Source: Cacajao melanocephalus (Eukaryota; Chordata; Mammalia; Primates; Pitheciidae). Taken from it: DNA of 64,000 nt. A program made the translations under genes and the position numbers. Shown here in pieces: positions 1-24,760 of the stretch. The DNA lies in contig CAUYLG010070406.1 of NCBI GenBank assembly GCA_963573385.1, positions 1 through 64,000 of the forward strand, in the 5' to 3' direction. Position 1 is the first letter of the stretch. The number at the start of each line of letters is the position of its first letter. Below the pieces are notes generated by a model. That model saw nothing but the letters and a program-made list of their open reading frames with translations, had not been told where the DNA came from and ran no database searches.

Positions 1-2701
<2,701 letters not shown>

Positions 2702-2835
2702 ATCCTTTCCAGCACTGTTCTTTTTAAATTGAATCCTGTAAAAATTCCTTGACTTAATCTTTGAGATCTTTCTTCTTTTTGAATTTGAGTAGTTACTGCT
2801 ATGAATTTCCCTATTAGCACTGCTTTCACTGTATC

Positions 2836-3230
2836 TGTCTATTCAGGGTGCTATAACAAAATACCATAGACTGATGGTTAATAAACAACATAAATTTATT
2901 TCTCCCTGTTCTGGAGATTAGGAAGTCAAAGATCAAGGTACAGTCAGATTCAGTGTCAGATAAGGGCCCTTTTACTGGTTCACAGACAGGCATCTTCTTG
3001 AAGTAACCACATACAGTAGAAGTGGCATGGGATCTCTTTGGGGTGTCTTCCATGTCGGGGGGTAATCCCATTCTGCAGAACCCTCATGACCTCATCACAT
3101 CCCAAAGTTCCCAGATCCTAATACAATAATATCCCAAAGTTCCCATATCCTAATACAATAACTTTGGGAGTTAAGGCGTCAACATATGCAAGTTGAGGAG
3201 ACAAAAAGATTTAGACCACAGCAACATCTC
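2836..3230 (-). mobile_element. MLT1-type (ERVL-MaLR) LTR fragment
   Basis: The plus strand reads CAGGGTGCTATAACAAAATACC, then AATTTATTTCTCCC..CTGGAG and CCCTCATGACCTCATCACATCCC, the reverse complement of an MLT1 LTR. A short tandem duplication (TCCCAAAGTTCCCAGATCC, repeated as TCCCAAAGTTCCCATATCC) occurs at 3101-3162. Confidence 0.65.
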
Positions 3231-3234
3231 ATAA

Positions 3235-7740
<4,506 letters not shown>

Positions 7741-8040
7741 TCAGCAACAATCTTTGCATTCACAAAATTTCTCTTGTATATGAGTTTTATTCTGCCTAGT
7801 AAGATGTGGAAATTGGTTGAAGACTTTTTTATGTTTAACATACTTAGGCGTTTTCCCCTCAACATGAGTTTTCTTATAAAAAATATGAGGAAAGTTCTTT
7901 CTTAAGGCTTTTCCACTCTGATTATTCTCAGTTTTCTCTCCAATGTGAGTTCTCATGTGAGTCATAAGAAAAGGGTGTTCACTAAAGAATTTTCCACAAT
8001 GGTTAGAGTCATAGAATTTCTCTGCAGTATTGCTTCTCTC
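7741..8040 (-). other. Finger exon, 5' part up to the premature TGA (degenerate fingers)
   Basis: The acceptor TTTATATCTCAACAG ends at 8041. The frame starts ERSNTAEKFYDSN and passes through finger-like stretches that have lost their cysteines (for example NQSGKAL and KYVKHKKVFNQ). It ends CECKDCC followed by TGA at 7743-7741. The expected next residues in an intact finger would be a glycine-lysine pair before TF, so the stop falls inside a C2H2 unit. Confidence 0.8.
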
Positions 8041-8259
8041 CTGTTGAGATATAAAAGATTAATAAAGACTTTCTCAAATTCAGTATGGTAACAGAATTTC
8101 TCCCCATTCACAACATTTATGCATTGGAAATATCATATTTAAACATTTTAACACTCCCATTATATGTACAGAGTTCCAGCCCCATTTTTAAGTTGAATAA
8201 TAGGATGAGGCCTGCAGTGTGCCTATATTCTGTGTTTACAGAGCTACTCAGACAATCTG

Positions 8260-8261
<2 letters not shown>

Positions 8262-8296
<35 letters not shown>

Positions 8297-8360
8297 TGTG
8301 TATATGTGTGTGTATATATATGTGTGTATATATATGTGTGTGTATATATATGTATATATA
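8262..8360. repeat. Compound microsatellite (CA)n then TATG/TG/TA
   Basis: An uninterrupted CA run at about 8262-8292 passes into GTGTATATGTGTG-type alternating purine-pyrimidine DNA up to 8360. It is in the intron between the spacer and finger exons of the zinc-finger gene. Confidence 0.9.
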
Positions 8361-9097
8361 TTTTTTTCTTTTTTTGAGACAGACTCTCACTCTGTCACCC
8401 AGGCTGGAGAGCAGTGGCACAGTCTCGACTCACAGCAAACTCCACCTCCCTGGTTCAAGGGATTCTCATGCTTCAGCCTCCCAAGTAGCTGGGATTACAT
8501 GCATGTGCCACTATGCCCGGCCAATTTTTCTATTTTTAGTAGACACAGATTTTTGTCATGTTGGCCAGGCTGGTCTCCAACTCCTGGCCTCCAGTGATCT
8601 GCCTGCCTTGGCTTCCCAAAGTGCTAGGATTACAGGCATAAGCCACAATATGTCTGATAATTATTTAGACTAAATTATAGGCTGGACACAGTAGCTCATG
8701 CCTGTAACCCCAGCACTTTGGGATGCCAAGGCACGTGGATTGCTTTGAGCTCAGGAGTTTGAGACTAGCCTGGGCAACATGGTGAAACCCTATCTCAAAA
8801 AAAAAAAAAAAAAAAATCAGCTAGGCATGGTGTCTCACACCTGTAGTCCCAGCTAGTAAAATTAATTATGCACCAAAAAATGAATAGCTGAGTCGTATGT
8901 TTGTGGATGTTTATTTGTGAGATCTCTGAGAAGAAACATGTTTGTAGTAAGTTTAGAGTGCTTCCCATATTCATGATATTCAGAGAATCTCTTCAGAGTC
9001 TGTTTTCTTTAGGTAAATGCCATTTTCCTCATGTAATTCTCATTAATATTATGTTCCTTGTTCTAGAGTGGAAGATTTAATCCCATGGAAATCTTAC

Positions 9098-9183
9098 CAA
9101 TTGTATTCCATTTGGTGATATTTCTGGAGAAACATCTTGCAGTAGCAGTGGGGAGCATTTGGTTTTGAGCTGCAAATCCAATT
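9098..9183 (-). other. Spacer exon of the KRAB-ZNF gene
   Basis: The acceptor CTTCATTTCAG precedes 9183 and the donor CAATTG|GTAAGA follows 9098. The 86 bases continue the frame as ELDLQLKTK near the start and SPNGIQL at the end, closing at phase 0. Reading past the donor meets a stop within a few codons, so splicing is needed. The next exon at 8040 supplies ERSNT, which matches the remembered ZNF846 string NGIQLERSNT across the junction. Confidence 0.8.
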
Positions 9184-10142
9184 CTGAAATGAAGTGAAAA
9201 ATGCAGCTTGTGAGAAAAATTGTAGAATAAAGTCATTAAAAAGCCTATGGGTTTCGGCACAGTGGTTCATGCCTGTAATCCTAGCACTTTGAGAGGCTGA
9301 GGCAGGTGGATCACTTGAGGACAGGAGTTCGAAACCAGCCTGGCCAACATGGTTAAACTCTACTAAAACTACAAAAAGCAGCCAGGTGTGGTGGCACAGG
9401 CCTGTAATCCCACCTACTCGGGAGGCTGAGGCAGGACAATTGGCTTGAACCCTGGAGACAGAGGTTGCAGTGAACCGAGATCACGCCACTGTATTCCAGC
9501 CTGGGTGACAGAGCAAGACTCGGTCTCAAAAAAAGAAAAAAAGCCTATAGAACAGAAACAGCATAATCAAATGTGGCAGAATGCAGAACTCCAGGGCTTC
9601 TTCCTACCATAGTACAACTAATCAGTTCAGAAAAGCATCAGAATCAACTGTGCTGGGCCAGGCATGGTGGCTCATGCCTGTAATCACAGCACTTATACAA
9701 GGCTGAAGCAGGCAGATCACTTGAGGCCAGGAGTTTGAGACCACCCTGGACAACATTGTGAAGTGCTGTCTCTACTAAAAATACAAAAATTGGCCAGGCA
9801 TGGTGGCATGCATCTGTAATTCCAGCTACTCAAGTGGCTGAGTCACAAGAATTGCTTGAACCCCAGGAGGCAGAGGTTGCAGTGTGCCAAGATCGTGCCA
9901 CTGTACTCCAGCCTGGGTGACAGAGTAAGACTCTGTGTCAAAAAAAACAAAAACAAAAGAAAAGAAAATATTATGCTAAGTGAAAAAAGCCCGATAGAAA
10001 AGGTTACGTCGTATGATTCCATTTATACCAGATATACAGAAAGGGTAAATCCACAGAGAAAGCAAGTTAGTCTTTGCAGGGTAAGTGGGGAATGACTGCT
10101 TGATGGGTACATACTTTCCTTTTGGTGTGACGGTAATGCTTA

Positions 10143-10283
<141 letters not shown>

Positions 10284-11038
10284 TTAGCCAGGTGTGGTGG
10301 CACATGCCTGTTGTCTTCGATAGTCAGGAGGCTGAAGTAGGAGAACCACTTGAACCCAGGAAGCTGATGGAGGTTGAAGTGAGCCGAGATGGCGCCACTG
10401 GGACTCCATCCTGGGCAACAGAGAAAGACCCTGTCTCAAAAAAAGACAGAAAGAAAGAAAGACATGCTTTGAAACTAAAAAGAGCTGATGGCTGCACAAC
10501 ACTAAAATGGTAAAGTTTTGTATATTTTATCTAGAAAAAGTATATGGCGGCGCATTTGTACATCTTTCCAAACATGCATAAAAGATGATTTTTTAAAAAG
10601 GGTGAAACAAAAGGAAAGATAGACCTTAAAGAGTTTGGCTATGTTAGAAGTTTTGCAATGATAAAGATATGGTGTCAAAACTGTATTATTTGTTATCCCA
10701 GTAATAGTATGCAGAAAACTGAGGCTGACAGTAAGCAAAAAAATGAGAGAATGAGGAAAGCAACAGAAGGAGGTGTTGGCAATGGAGCTACATGCATAAA
10801 ATGGAATTTTCAAATAAGGCAGACAACCCTTTCTGAGAACACAAAAAGGTTGAGAAGATCAATGGAAATTTAAAGATGAGGGGAGTTGAAGGTAACTGAG
10901 GAAACCAAATGGCCTCAGCCTTCTCAGGAAGAAGAGTATACTCTGAGAAGTTTGCAAAGTATTGTTTCCAAATATACTACTGCACGTCTCCCAGGCTGGC
11001 AGTGCTCTTCGTAATACCATATCTGCTTATGAACTCAC

Positions 11039-11125
11039 CCTGCAGAACTCCTGTCACTCCTGTCCTCAGCTCTTCCACTTGTTCCAATCCAGACATGAGA
11101 CTGGGTTTGTGTAATTCAGACCCTG
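11039..11125 (-). other. KRAB B-like linker exon
   Basis: The acceptor CACTCCAG|CAGGG and donor CTGCAGG|GTGAGT bound 87 bases. In the phase set by the KRAB-A exon they read AGSELHKPSLMSGLEQ, then VEELRTGVTGVLQ. This is the linker type seen after KRAB-A in ZNF177/ZNF846-like genes. No stop or frameshift is present. Confidence 0.85.
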
Positions 11126-11611
11126 CTGGAGTGAAAAATGCACAAAAGAAGAGGGCCATGCAAGACATAACACCATGTCCTAGAATTGGGAACCAACACT
11201 TTTGCCTCCAGAGAAGACGGTCAAGTGTAATTTTACAAAGAGCAAACTAATCATTTAACACTTCAATACAGGCACTAAAACTATCTTTAAAGTAACAAAA
11301 ATGTTGGCCGGGCATGATGGCTCATGCCTGTTACCCCAGCACTTTGGGAGGACAAGGCAGATTTGAGGTTAGGAGTTCAAGACCAGCCTGGCCAACGTGG
11401 TGAAACCTCATCTCTACTAAAAATACAAAAATTAGCTGCGTGTGGTGGCATGGGTCTGTGGTCTCAGCTACTCAGGAGGTTGAGCCAGGAGAACTACTTG
11501 GGCCCAGAAAACCATGTCTAACTTCATATATATTTAAACGCTTAAAATTTTTAATCCATAAATGAAATAAACTGATTTACTTAGATATTCATTTTCATGG
11601 GGAATCCTCTA

Positions 11612-12106
<495 letters not shown>

Positions 12107-12297
12107 CTATAAAGTAATGCCCAGGCCAGGCACAGTGGCTCACGCCTGTAATCCTAGCACTTTGGGAGGCTAAGCCAGGTAGATCACCTGAGGTCAGGAG
12201 TTCGAGACCAGCCTAGTCAACAGTGAAACCCCGACTCCACTAAAAATACAAAAATTAGCTGGCCGTGGTGGTGCACACCTGTAATCCCAGCTACTTA

Positions 12298-12444
<147 letters not shown>

Positions 12445-12465
12445 CTATGCCTGTCTTGCTTATTA

Positions 12466-12672
<207 letters not shown>

Positions 12673-12959
12673 CTAAACCATTAAATACATGCTGGCTTCA
12701 GCTAAGTACCATCTTCTTTGATGTTCTGAGGAAAATGCATGAAGGACTAAGGAAAACCAGAAGCCTACAGTACTCCCAGGCCTCAGACCTCTTCTCCTCT
12801 ATATAGATGTTGTCTTGCAACTGCATCCAGTCACATGGACTTATCAACATCACTGAAACATGACTAAACTTATCTTACTACAGCTTTACAATGGACTCTT
12901 CTGCACTTAGTCCTCCTCTACTTATAGCTGCAGTCTGCACTGTATATGTTCCAGCACTA

Positions 12960-13160
<201 letters not shown>

Positions 13161-13163
13161 TCA

Positions 13164-13439
<276 letters not shown>

Positions 13440-13622
13440 TCATTTCCATTGCAATCCCTGTACATTCTGACATGGCATGGTTCCTAGAGAAATTCACCTG
13501 GAGAGTTATTTCCTGAGCAGGACCATCATTGACTTAAGAAGCTTGAATACATGACAAGGAGGCAAGGCTACCTAATTTAAAACAAGCATAACATTTTGAA
13601 ATTAGGTCTGCTTTCCACTTGC

Positions 13623-13711
13623 CTGAGAAGAATCCATCAGTCACTCAGCCACCAGCCTTGCCTCCTCGATGTTCCTCTAATGAAGACAGACAGTGTCCTG
13701 GAACAAATGAC
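13623..13711 (-). other. Start exon of the KRAB-ZNF gene (codons MDSSQ) with GC donor
   Basis: On the minus strand an acceptor with a pyrimidine stretch (TTCTTTTCCCAAAG) precedes 13711. The ATG lies at 13637-13635 and reads MDSSQ up to CAG at 13623. The following bases are GCAAGT, the typical context of a GC-AG intron. Joining to 12672 gives [15 protein letters not shown], the expected N-terminus of a ZNF846-type protein, which supports this junction. Most of the exon is 5' UTR. Confidence 0.65.
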
Positions 13712-14152
13712 CTTTGGGAAAAGAATAATGGCATGTCAGTTGGATACATCAAACAAAAAATATTTTAGGCTGGGAGCGGTGGCTCACACCTGTAATCCCA
13801 GCACTTTGGGAGTCCAAGGCAGGCGAATCGCTCGAGGCCAGGAGTTTGAGACCAGCCTGGCCAACATGGTGAAACCCCATCTCTACTAATAATACAAAAA
13901 AATTAGCCAAGTGTAGTGGTGCATGCCTATAATCCTAGCTACTTGAGAGTCTGAGGTGGGGGGATCGCTAGAACCTGGGAGGTAGAGACTGCAGTGAGCC
14001 AAGATCATGCACTCCAGCCTGAGTGACAGAGTGAGACTGTCTTTAAAAAAAAAACAAAAATAGAGCATTTCCATACCCTACATCTCATACAAAGTCTTTT
14101 CCATGACATGCCTCCCCATTGTAATACTCTTCTGACACTTAATACTCTAGTT

Positions 14153-16920
<2,768 letters not shown>

Positions 16921-17379
16921 TTAAAACATATCTCTTTCACAGTTAATACGACTGTAATTTCTGATACTGGCCTAATGAAGGCTGCATCCTACTTTCTGGA
17001 AGCCGCTCCGTTTTGACGCTCTTTGAGGAGGTACAGACCTAGAAGTTCAGCTGCTGTTGATCTCAAAAAAAAAAAAAAAAAAAAAAAAAGCGGAGCATTT
17101 CTACTTAGCTTTAGAATTGTGGCAATATTTGCTTTTATTTCTACAAACCTACAACTCCTGCACACCTGAAAAAGCATTTAACAGCCGAGCAATTTCTCAA
17201 ACTTCAATAAGCGATGCCCCACCCCCAACCCCAGCCAGAGCTTCTCCTCCGTCCAGGGCTCACCAGAACGCACTGCAATTGCCCGGTCGCTGACAGGAGG
17301 ACGCTGGGGCCCTTTTCCACAACAACGGAGATGCTTTTCTTTCTGGAGAAAGGACACAAGGGTTGACTGGCTGCTTTTT

Positions 17380-18266
<887 letters not shown>

Positions 18267-19329
18267 TGATCCCCTCGCCTCAGCCTCCCAAAGTGCTGGG
18301 ATTACAGGCGTGAGCCAGCACGCCTGGCCTATTTTTTTTAGATAAGGTCCGGCTCTATGGACTAGGCTGGAGTACAGTGATGCGGTCGTAGCACATTGCA
18401 GTTTGGAATTCCTGCCTTAAAGCTATCCTCCCGCCTCAACCTCCGGAGTAGCCTGGACCACAGTTGAGCCCATCACACCCAGCTAATTTTATCTTTTCTA
18501 GACACGGGGGTCTCCCTGTTCCCCAGGCTGGTCTAGCCTAAAGGATCCTCCCACCTCGGCCTCCCAAGTAGCTTGGACCACAGGTGTGCGCCACCACACT
18601 CGGTTAATTTATTTTTATTTTTATTTTTTTATAGAGACAGGGTCTGACTGTATTACCCAGGCGGGTCTGGAACTCCTGGGCTCAAGTGATCCTTCCATCT
18701 TGGCCTCCCAAAGTGCTGGCATCATAGGCGTGAGCCACCACCCCAGGCACATTCTTTTCTGCAGGGTTTTATCCTTGTTTCTTCAACCCTCTGCAGGGAT
18801 ATAAACATATTTGCAAAGATAAGCCTGCTGTAGTCCCAGCTTGAGCCCAGGAGTTTGAAAACAGCGACACCCTGTTTAAAAGATTAACCTAACTTTGGAG
18901 GCCAAGGCAGGCGGATCACCTGGGGTTGGGAGTTCAAGACCAGCCTGACCACCATGGTGAAACCATGTCTTTAATAAATACGTAAATAAATAAAGATTAA
19001 CCTATTAGGCCGGGCGAGGTGGCTCATGCCTGTCATCCCAGCACTTTGGGAGGCCGAGGCAGGTGGATCACTTGAGGTCAGAAGTTCGAGACCAGCCTGG
19101 CCAACATGGTGAAACCCCGTCTCTACTAAAAATACAAAAATTAGCCGGGCGTGGTGGCACACCCCTGTAATCCTAGCTACTCGGGAGGCTGAGGCAGAAG
19201 AATTGCTCGTGACCAGGAGGCAGAGACTGCAGTGAACTGAGAGCTTGCCACTCCACTCTGGGCAACAGACCAAGACTCCATCTAAAAAAAAAAAACCTGT
19301 TAATCCATAAAACAGTCTATGCCTCTGAT

Positions 19330-19860
19330 ACATTCAGTTCCTTCTTTAGGTCTTTAGTTTTGTTGAGATATAATTATCATAGCATACAATTAAACCGTTT
19401 AAAGTGTGCAGTTTTGTAGCTTTTTGTATATTCATAGATTTGTGCATCAATCATCAATGAATTTTAGAAAATGTTCATGACCACAAAAATAAACGTAGTA
19501 CCTTAGCCACGATCACCCCATCTGCTCATCCAGCCCCACTACTACCCCCAGAATCCAAAGCAACAACTAATCTTTTTGTCTGTATAGATTGCCTCCAGTA
19601 GCTATTGCACATAAATAGAATTAGAGTATAAAACGTGGTGTTTAGCTTGTTTCATTTAATGTTTCAAGGTTCATCCATATAGCAAGTATCACTACTTAAT
19701 TTTTTTTTTACTAAATTATAGTCCATTGTATGGCTGTATCATAACATCAGTTGTTGGATATTGGGTTTTATTTTTTTGTGTGGTTTTTTTTTTGGCTTTT
19801 ATGGATAATACTGGATACCTTTTGAGCATTGGTCAAAGGAAAATTCATATTTCTAAACAC
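19330..19860 (-). mobile_element. Old L1 3'-region fragment (antisense)
   Basis: TTGTTGAGATATAATTATCAT, CCAGCCCCACTACTACCCCC and TTCAAGGTTCATCCATATAG form the order typical of antisense L1M 3' UTR. Confidence 0.6.
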
Positions 19861-19962
19861 TTTTAGAACTCTTTTCTAAAAACTCATAAAAATGAGAGTA
19901 GCCGAGTGCAGTGGCTCACACCTGTAATCCCTACACTTTGGGAGGCTGAGGCAGGCAGATCA

Positions 19963-20214
<252 letters not shown>

Positions 20215-20261
20215 TCAAAAAATAAAACATAGAAAAAGAATATCAATGTAAACCAAAATAG

Positions 20262-20794
<533 letters not shown>

Positions 20795-21114
20795 TAAGTA
20801 GCTGGGACTATAGGCTCACGCCACCATGCCCGGCCAGTGAATACCTTCTTAAGATGATTGCCTATATCTATAGCCGTGTGTATGTGTGTGTGTGTACTAG
20901 AAATATTAGCTGATGCAATTCAGCAAGAAAAATTAGTTTGAAACGTAGAATTGTAGCCAGGCATGGTGGCCCATGCCTGCAATCCAGAGGCAGGTGGATC
21001 ACCTGAGGTCAGGAGCTCAAGACCAGCCTGGTCGACATGGTGAAACTCCGTCTCTATTAAAAATACAAAAATTAGCCAGATACGGTGGTGCGTGCCTATA
21101 ATCCCAGCTACTCA

Positions 21115-21321
<207 letters not shown>

Positions 21322-21699
21322 CTAGCCAACATGGTGAAACCCATCTCTACTAAAAATACAAAAATTAGCTGTGCATGGTGGTGGGAGCCTGTAATCTCAG
21401 GTACTTCAGAGGCTGAGGCAGTAGAATTGCTTGAAACCAGAGGGTGGAGGTTGCAGTGAGCCAAGATCATGCCACTGCACTCTAGCCTGGTCAATAAGAG
21501 CAAAACTCTGTCAAACAAGAAAGAAAGAAAGAAAAAGAGAGAGGGCCGGGCACGGTGGCTCACGCCTGTAATCCCAGCACTTCGGGAGGCCGAGGCGGGT
21601 GGATCACCTGAGGTCAGGAGTTCAAGATCAGCCTGGCCATCGTGGTGAAACCCCATCTTATAAAAAAAAAAGAGAGAGAGAGACAGAGGGAGGGAGGGA

Positions 21700-21736
21700 A
21701 AGGGAAAGAAAGAAAGAAAGAAAGAAAGAAAGAAAA
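21700..21736 (+). repeat. (GAAA)n microsatellite in an Alu tail
   Basis: Pure GAAA repeats follow GAGAGAGAC and GGGA repeats at the end of the half Alu at 21544. Confidence 0.9.
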
Positions 21737-21739
21737 TTG

Positions 21740-22476
21740 CAAAAGAAGGAAAACTCTGTTTTTGCAGATGATGCTATATTGTATATGGAAAGCCTTAGAG
21801 AATAAAATAGTAAGTTAACAAAATATGAAATTGCTATCTAAAAATCAATGGCCTTCGTCTACCATCTAAAAGCCAGTAAGTTGATGTAATAAGAGAAAAC
21901 TTATGTAGAGTAGAAACATAAAGATACTTAGGTTTAAACTTGTCAAGAAATGTGTAAAACCTACGTGAACTTTAAAACACTCTTGAAAGACACAAAATAG
22001 ACTTGAACAAATGGAAAATTCCTTGTTCTTCTATAAGATGACTTAATATCATATAGATAGCAATTCTTTTTTTTTTAAGAGGCGGAGTTTCACTATGTTG
22101 GCCAGGCTGGTCTTAAACGCCTGACCTCATGATCCGCCTGCCTTGGCCTCCCAAAGTGCTGGGATTACAGGCGCGAGCCCAGATAGCAATTCTTAACAGA
22201 TTAACTCAAAAATATAACAATTCTGATAAAAATACCACCAAACTTTTTAATGGAGTTATGTAAATTAATTTTAAAGTTCTTAGGGGAGCACAAAACGTCT
22301 GATACTACCCAAGAAAACTCTGAAAAACAAAGGTGATAATGCCCTACAAACATTGAGACATACTATAAAGCCTCTATCATTAAAACTGGATAGGAACAGG
22401 AAACAGACAAACGGAATAAAATGGAATATCTAGAAATAGATCCAGGAACATACGGGAATTCAGTTCAGAAAGGCGG
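21740..22476 (+). mobile_element. L1 ORF2-derived fragment
   Basis: GCAGATGATGCTATATTGTAT, then AAATCAATGGCCTTCG, AAAGATACTTAGG and the CTATCATTAAAACTGG region follow the order of L1 ORF2 3' half. Frames are broken. A half Alu lies at 22067-22190, and the ERVK-type LTR abuts its right end. Confidence 0.65.
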
Positions 22477-23627
22477 TGTCGGTAACCCCCATATAGGCAC
22501 CGAGGAATGAGAGCTAAGCAGAACCCTGGCACAGTTAGGGCTTGAGGAAGATCTCACTTTATAGTGTTACTACTCAGCTATTTCCTTTTATATAATCCTT
22601 TATATAAGCATATATTAGTTTATAGAATTAGGGCTTGAAGCATCCCTTTATATAATCCTCTATATATAATCATATAATACTTGATAGTATGAGTGCCTAA
22701 AGAATATTGCCCTACATATATACCTATAATTATATCTTAGTTCATAATCGGAGGAATGCCTAGAGTGGACACAGTACAGAGCATGAATTAAGGAATAAGC
22801 AGCTTATAATCGGAGGAATGTCTAGAGCAGACACAGTGCAGAGCATGATTTAAGGGAAAAACGGTTATACCAGGACAAAAATCCATGGCCCAAGTGGCAG
22901 CATTCAGCATCGTAAAGATACCCGCTCTATGGCAGGCTTGGGGCAAGAGCCACTCCTCCTGATAAAGGAGTTGTAGGACTTTGCTGCAGTTCTTGTGGAA
23001 GGCTGCCCTCAGAACGGCAATCCACCTTGGTGACTGTGAACTTTATCAGCTCTTGCTACTGTACTGCTCGAAAAGCATCTTCCCATGGAACTCATTGGAA
23101 GCTGCCAGAAGGTGGCGGTAACCTTGACAGCTCTGTCACTGCTATGTGACTTAAAGCATCCTCCTATGAATCTTTTTAGAAGTAGTTTGCCCATAGATAG
23201 AAGTATTGCACACTGCACCCTCTTCACTGCGCACGGCCCACCTTCAAGCCTCGGTGACCTAATGGGGGTGGACCCCTTACTGCACACTGCCCTTGCCTTC
23301 ACGGGAACGGGCCCCTTGCTGTTCACTGTCCACCTCCTGGCCTAGGTGACCTAATGGGGGTGGACCCCATGTTTTATTGCTCACGACCCTATCACTATCC
23401 TAAAAGATGATTTCACTCACTGCCCTGCCCCCTAACCTATACACAATAAATACTCATGCTTCTGGACATTCGGGGCCTCGCCTGACTCTGCTTATAGGTG
23501 GTGTGGCCCCCCGAGCCCAGCTGTGTTTTCCTTGTACTTCTGTGTCCTGTCTCTTTATTTCTTGGATCTTGCGCCTCAGCACAGCATAAGGCACACCCCA
23601 CGACCCTGTGGGGCCCTCAGCCCTACA
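22477..23627 (+). mobile_element. ERVK-type LTR (about 1.15 kb)
   Basis: It starts TGTCGGTAACCCCC and ends CCCTCAGCCCTACA, with AATAAA at 23445-23450. The TG..ACA ends and length fit class II LTRs (LTR13-like by appearance). The left flank is L1 ORF2-like DNA. I did not find a clear target duplication. Confidence 0.6.
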
Positions 23628-23825
23628 CTGTTTAAGCTGAATAATATTCCATGGTATGGCTGGACCACATTTTTGTTTATCTCATCTGCTGATGAACATT
23701 TTGCTTGGTTCTACTTCTTGGCTATTATGAATAATGGTGCCATAGACATGGGTGGTCAAATATGTTTTTGAGAGCCTGTTTTCCATTCTTTTAGACATAT
23801 ATCCAAAAGTGTGATTGCTAGATCA

Positions 23826-24360
23826 TGTTGTTATACTGAACCGGGCATAGAAAGTCAACAAGACAAAAGTATGCCAAATTGCAGGGTCTTTATTGCCGGT
23901 GGCCACGGAGGACTCGCGTCTCTCCAACCCGTGGCCCCGAAAGGAGGGTGTCAAGACCTTTTATACCCCTAAAACTACCTCGGGGGTGAGGGTGGGGAGC
24001 AGGGATGGGGATGAGGGGCTTCAGACATTCTGAGGGCTAGTGGATTCTGTAAATCACCTCCTGGGCGGAGATGAGTGTGAGGGGCTCTGGACATTCCAAG
24101 GGCCAGGGGACTTTGTCACTCCGACTGTTACTTAAGTGGTTTACAGAAGTCAAGATAAGCATTAGTTTACACACTGTCTGGGTAGTGGATGGGAATTACA
24201 GACCTTAGTTACTTATTACAAGGTGGAGGAGCCAAGATGGCGTGGGTTTGGACTGCTTGCCTGTCACATTAGTGCAGAGAGCAGTTTCAACAGAAAGCCG
24301 AGGTTTGGTTGAGGTATGCAGTTTTATGGGGCAGTTTTATTGGGCTTTTACCATATCACA
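23826..24360 (-). mobile_element. ERV LTR, left member of an inverted pair
   Basis: The plus strand shows the reverse complement of an LTR: CAGGGTCTTTATTGCCGG (polyadenylation end) near 23881 and GACCTTTTATACCCC (TATA) near 23955. It interrupts an antisense L1 3' region (GATTGCTAGATCAT on the left; ACCACTTTTAATTTTTTGAACC on the right). Its partner at 24761-25266 is the same family in the opposite orientation. Confidence 0.75.
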
Positions 24361-24760
24361 ATGTGATAATACCACTTTTAATTTTTTGAACCACTGCCAT
24401 ACTGGTTTTCATAGCTGCTGCACAATTTTATGGTATCACTAAAGTGTACAGGTGTGGTGGCTCACGCCTGTAACCCCAGCACTTTGGGAGGCTGAGGCGG
24501 ATGGAACACCTGAAGTCAAGAGTTCAGGACCAGCCTGGCTACATGGTGAAACCCCATCTCTACTAAAGACACACACAAAAAATTAGCTGGGTGTGGTGGC
24601 GTGCACTGTAGTTCCAGCTACTCAGGAGCCTGAGGCAAGAGAATTGCTTGAACACAGGAGGCGGAGGTTGGAGTGAGAGGTGGATGTTGCCACTGCACTC
24701 TAGCCTGGGTGACAGAGCAAGACTCTGTCTCAAAAAAAAAAAAATTTACAACACGACGAC

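Noticed and set aside
9063..9260. 65-codon minus-strand ORF at 9.1 kb
   Set aside because: It is the wrong frame; the real use of this DNA is the 86-base spacer exon at 9183-9098.
22500..22860. Direct repeats such as TTATATAATCC and ATAATCGGAGGAATG considered as an array
   Set aside because: They are internal repeats of the ERVK-type LTR; spacing and number do not fit a CRISPR-like array.
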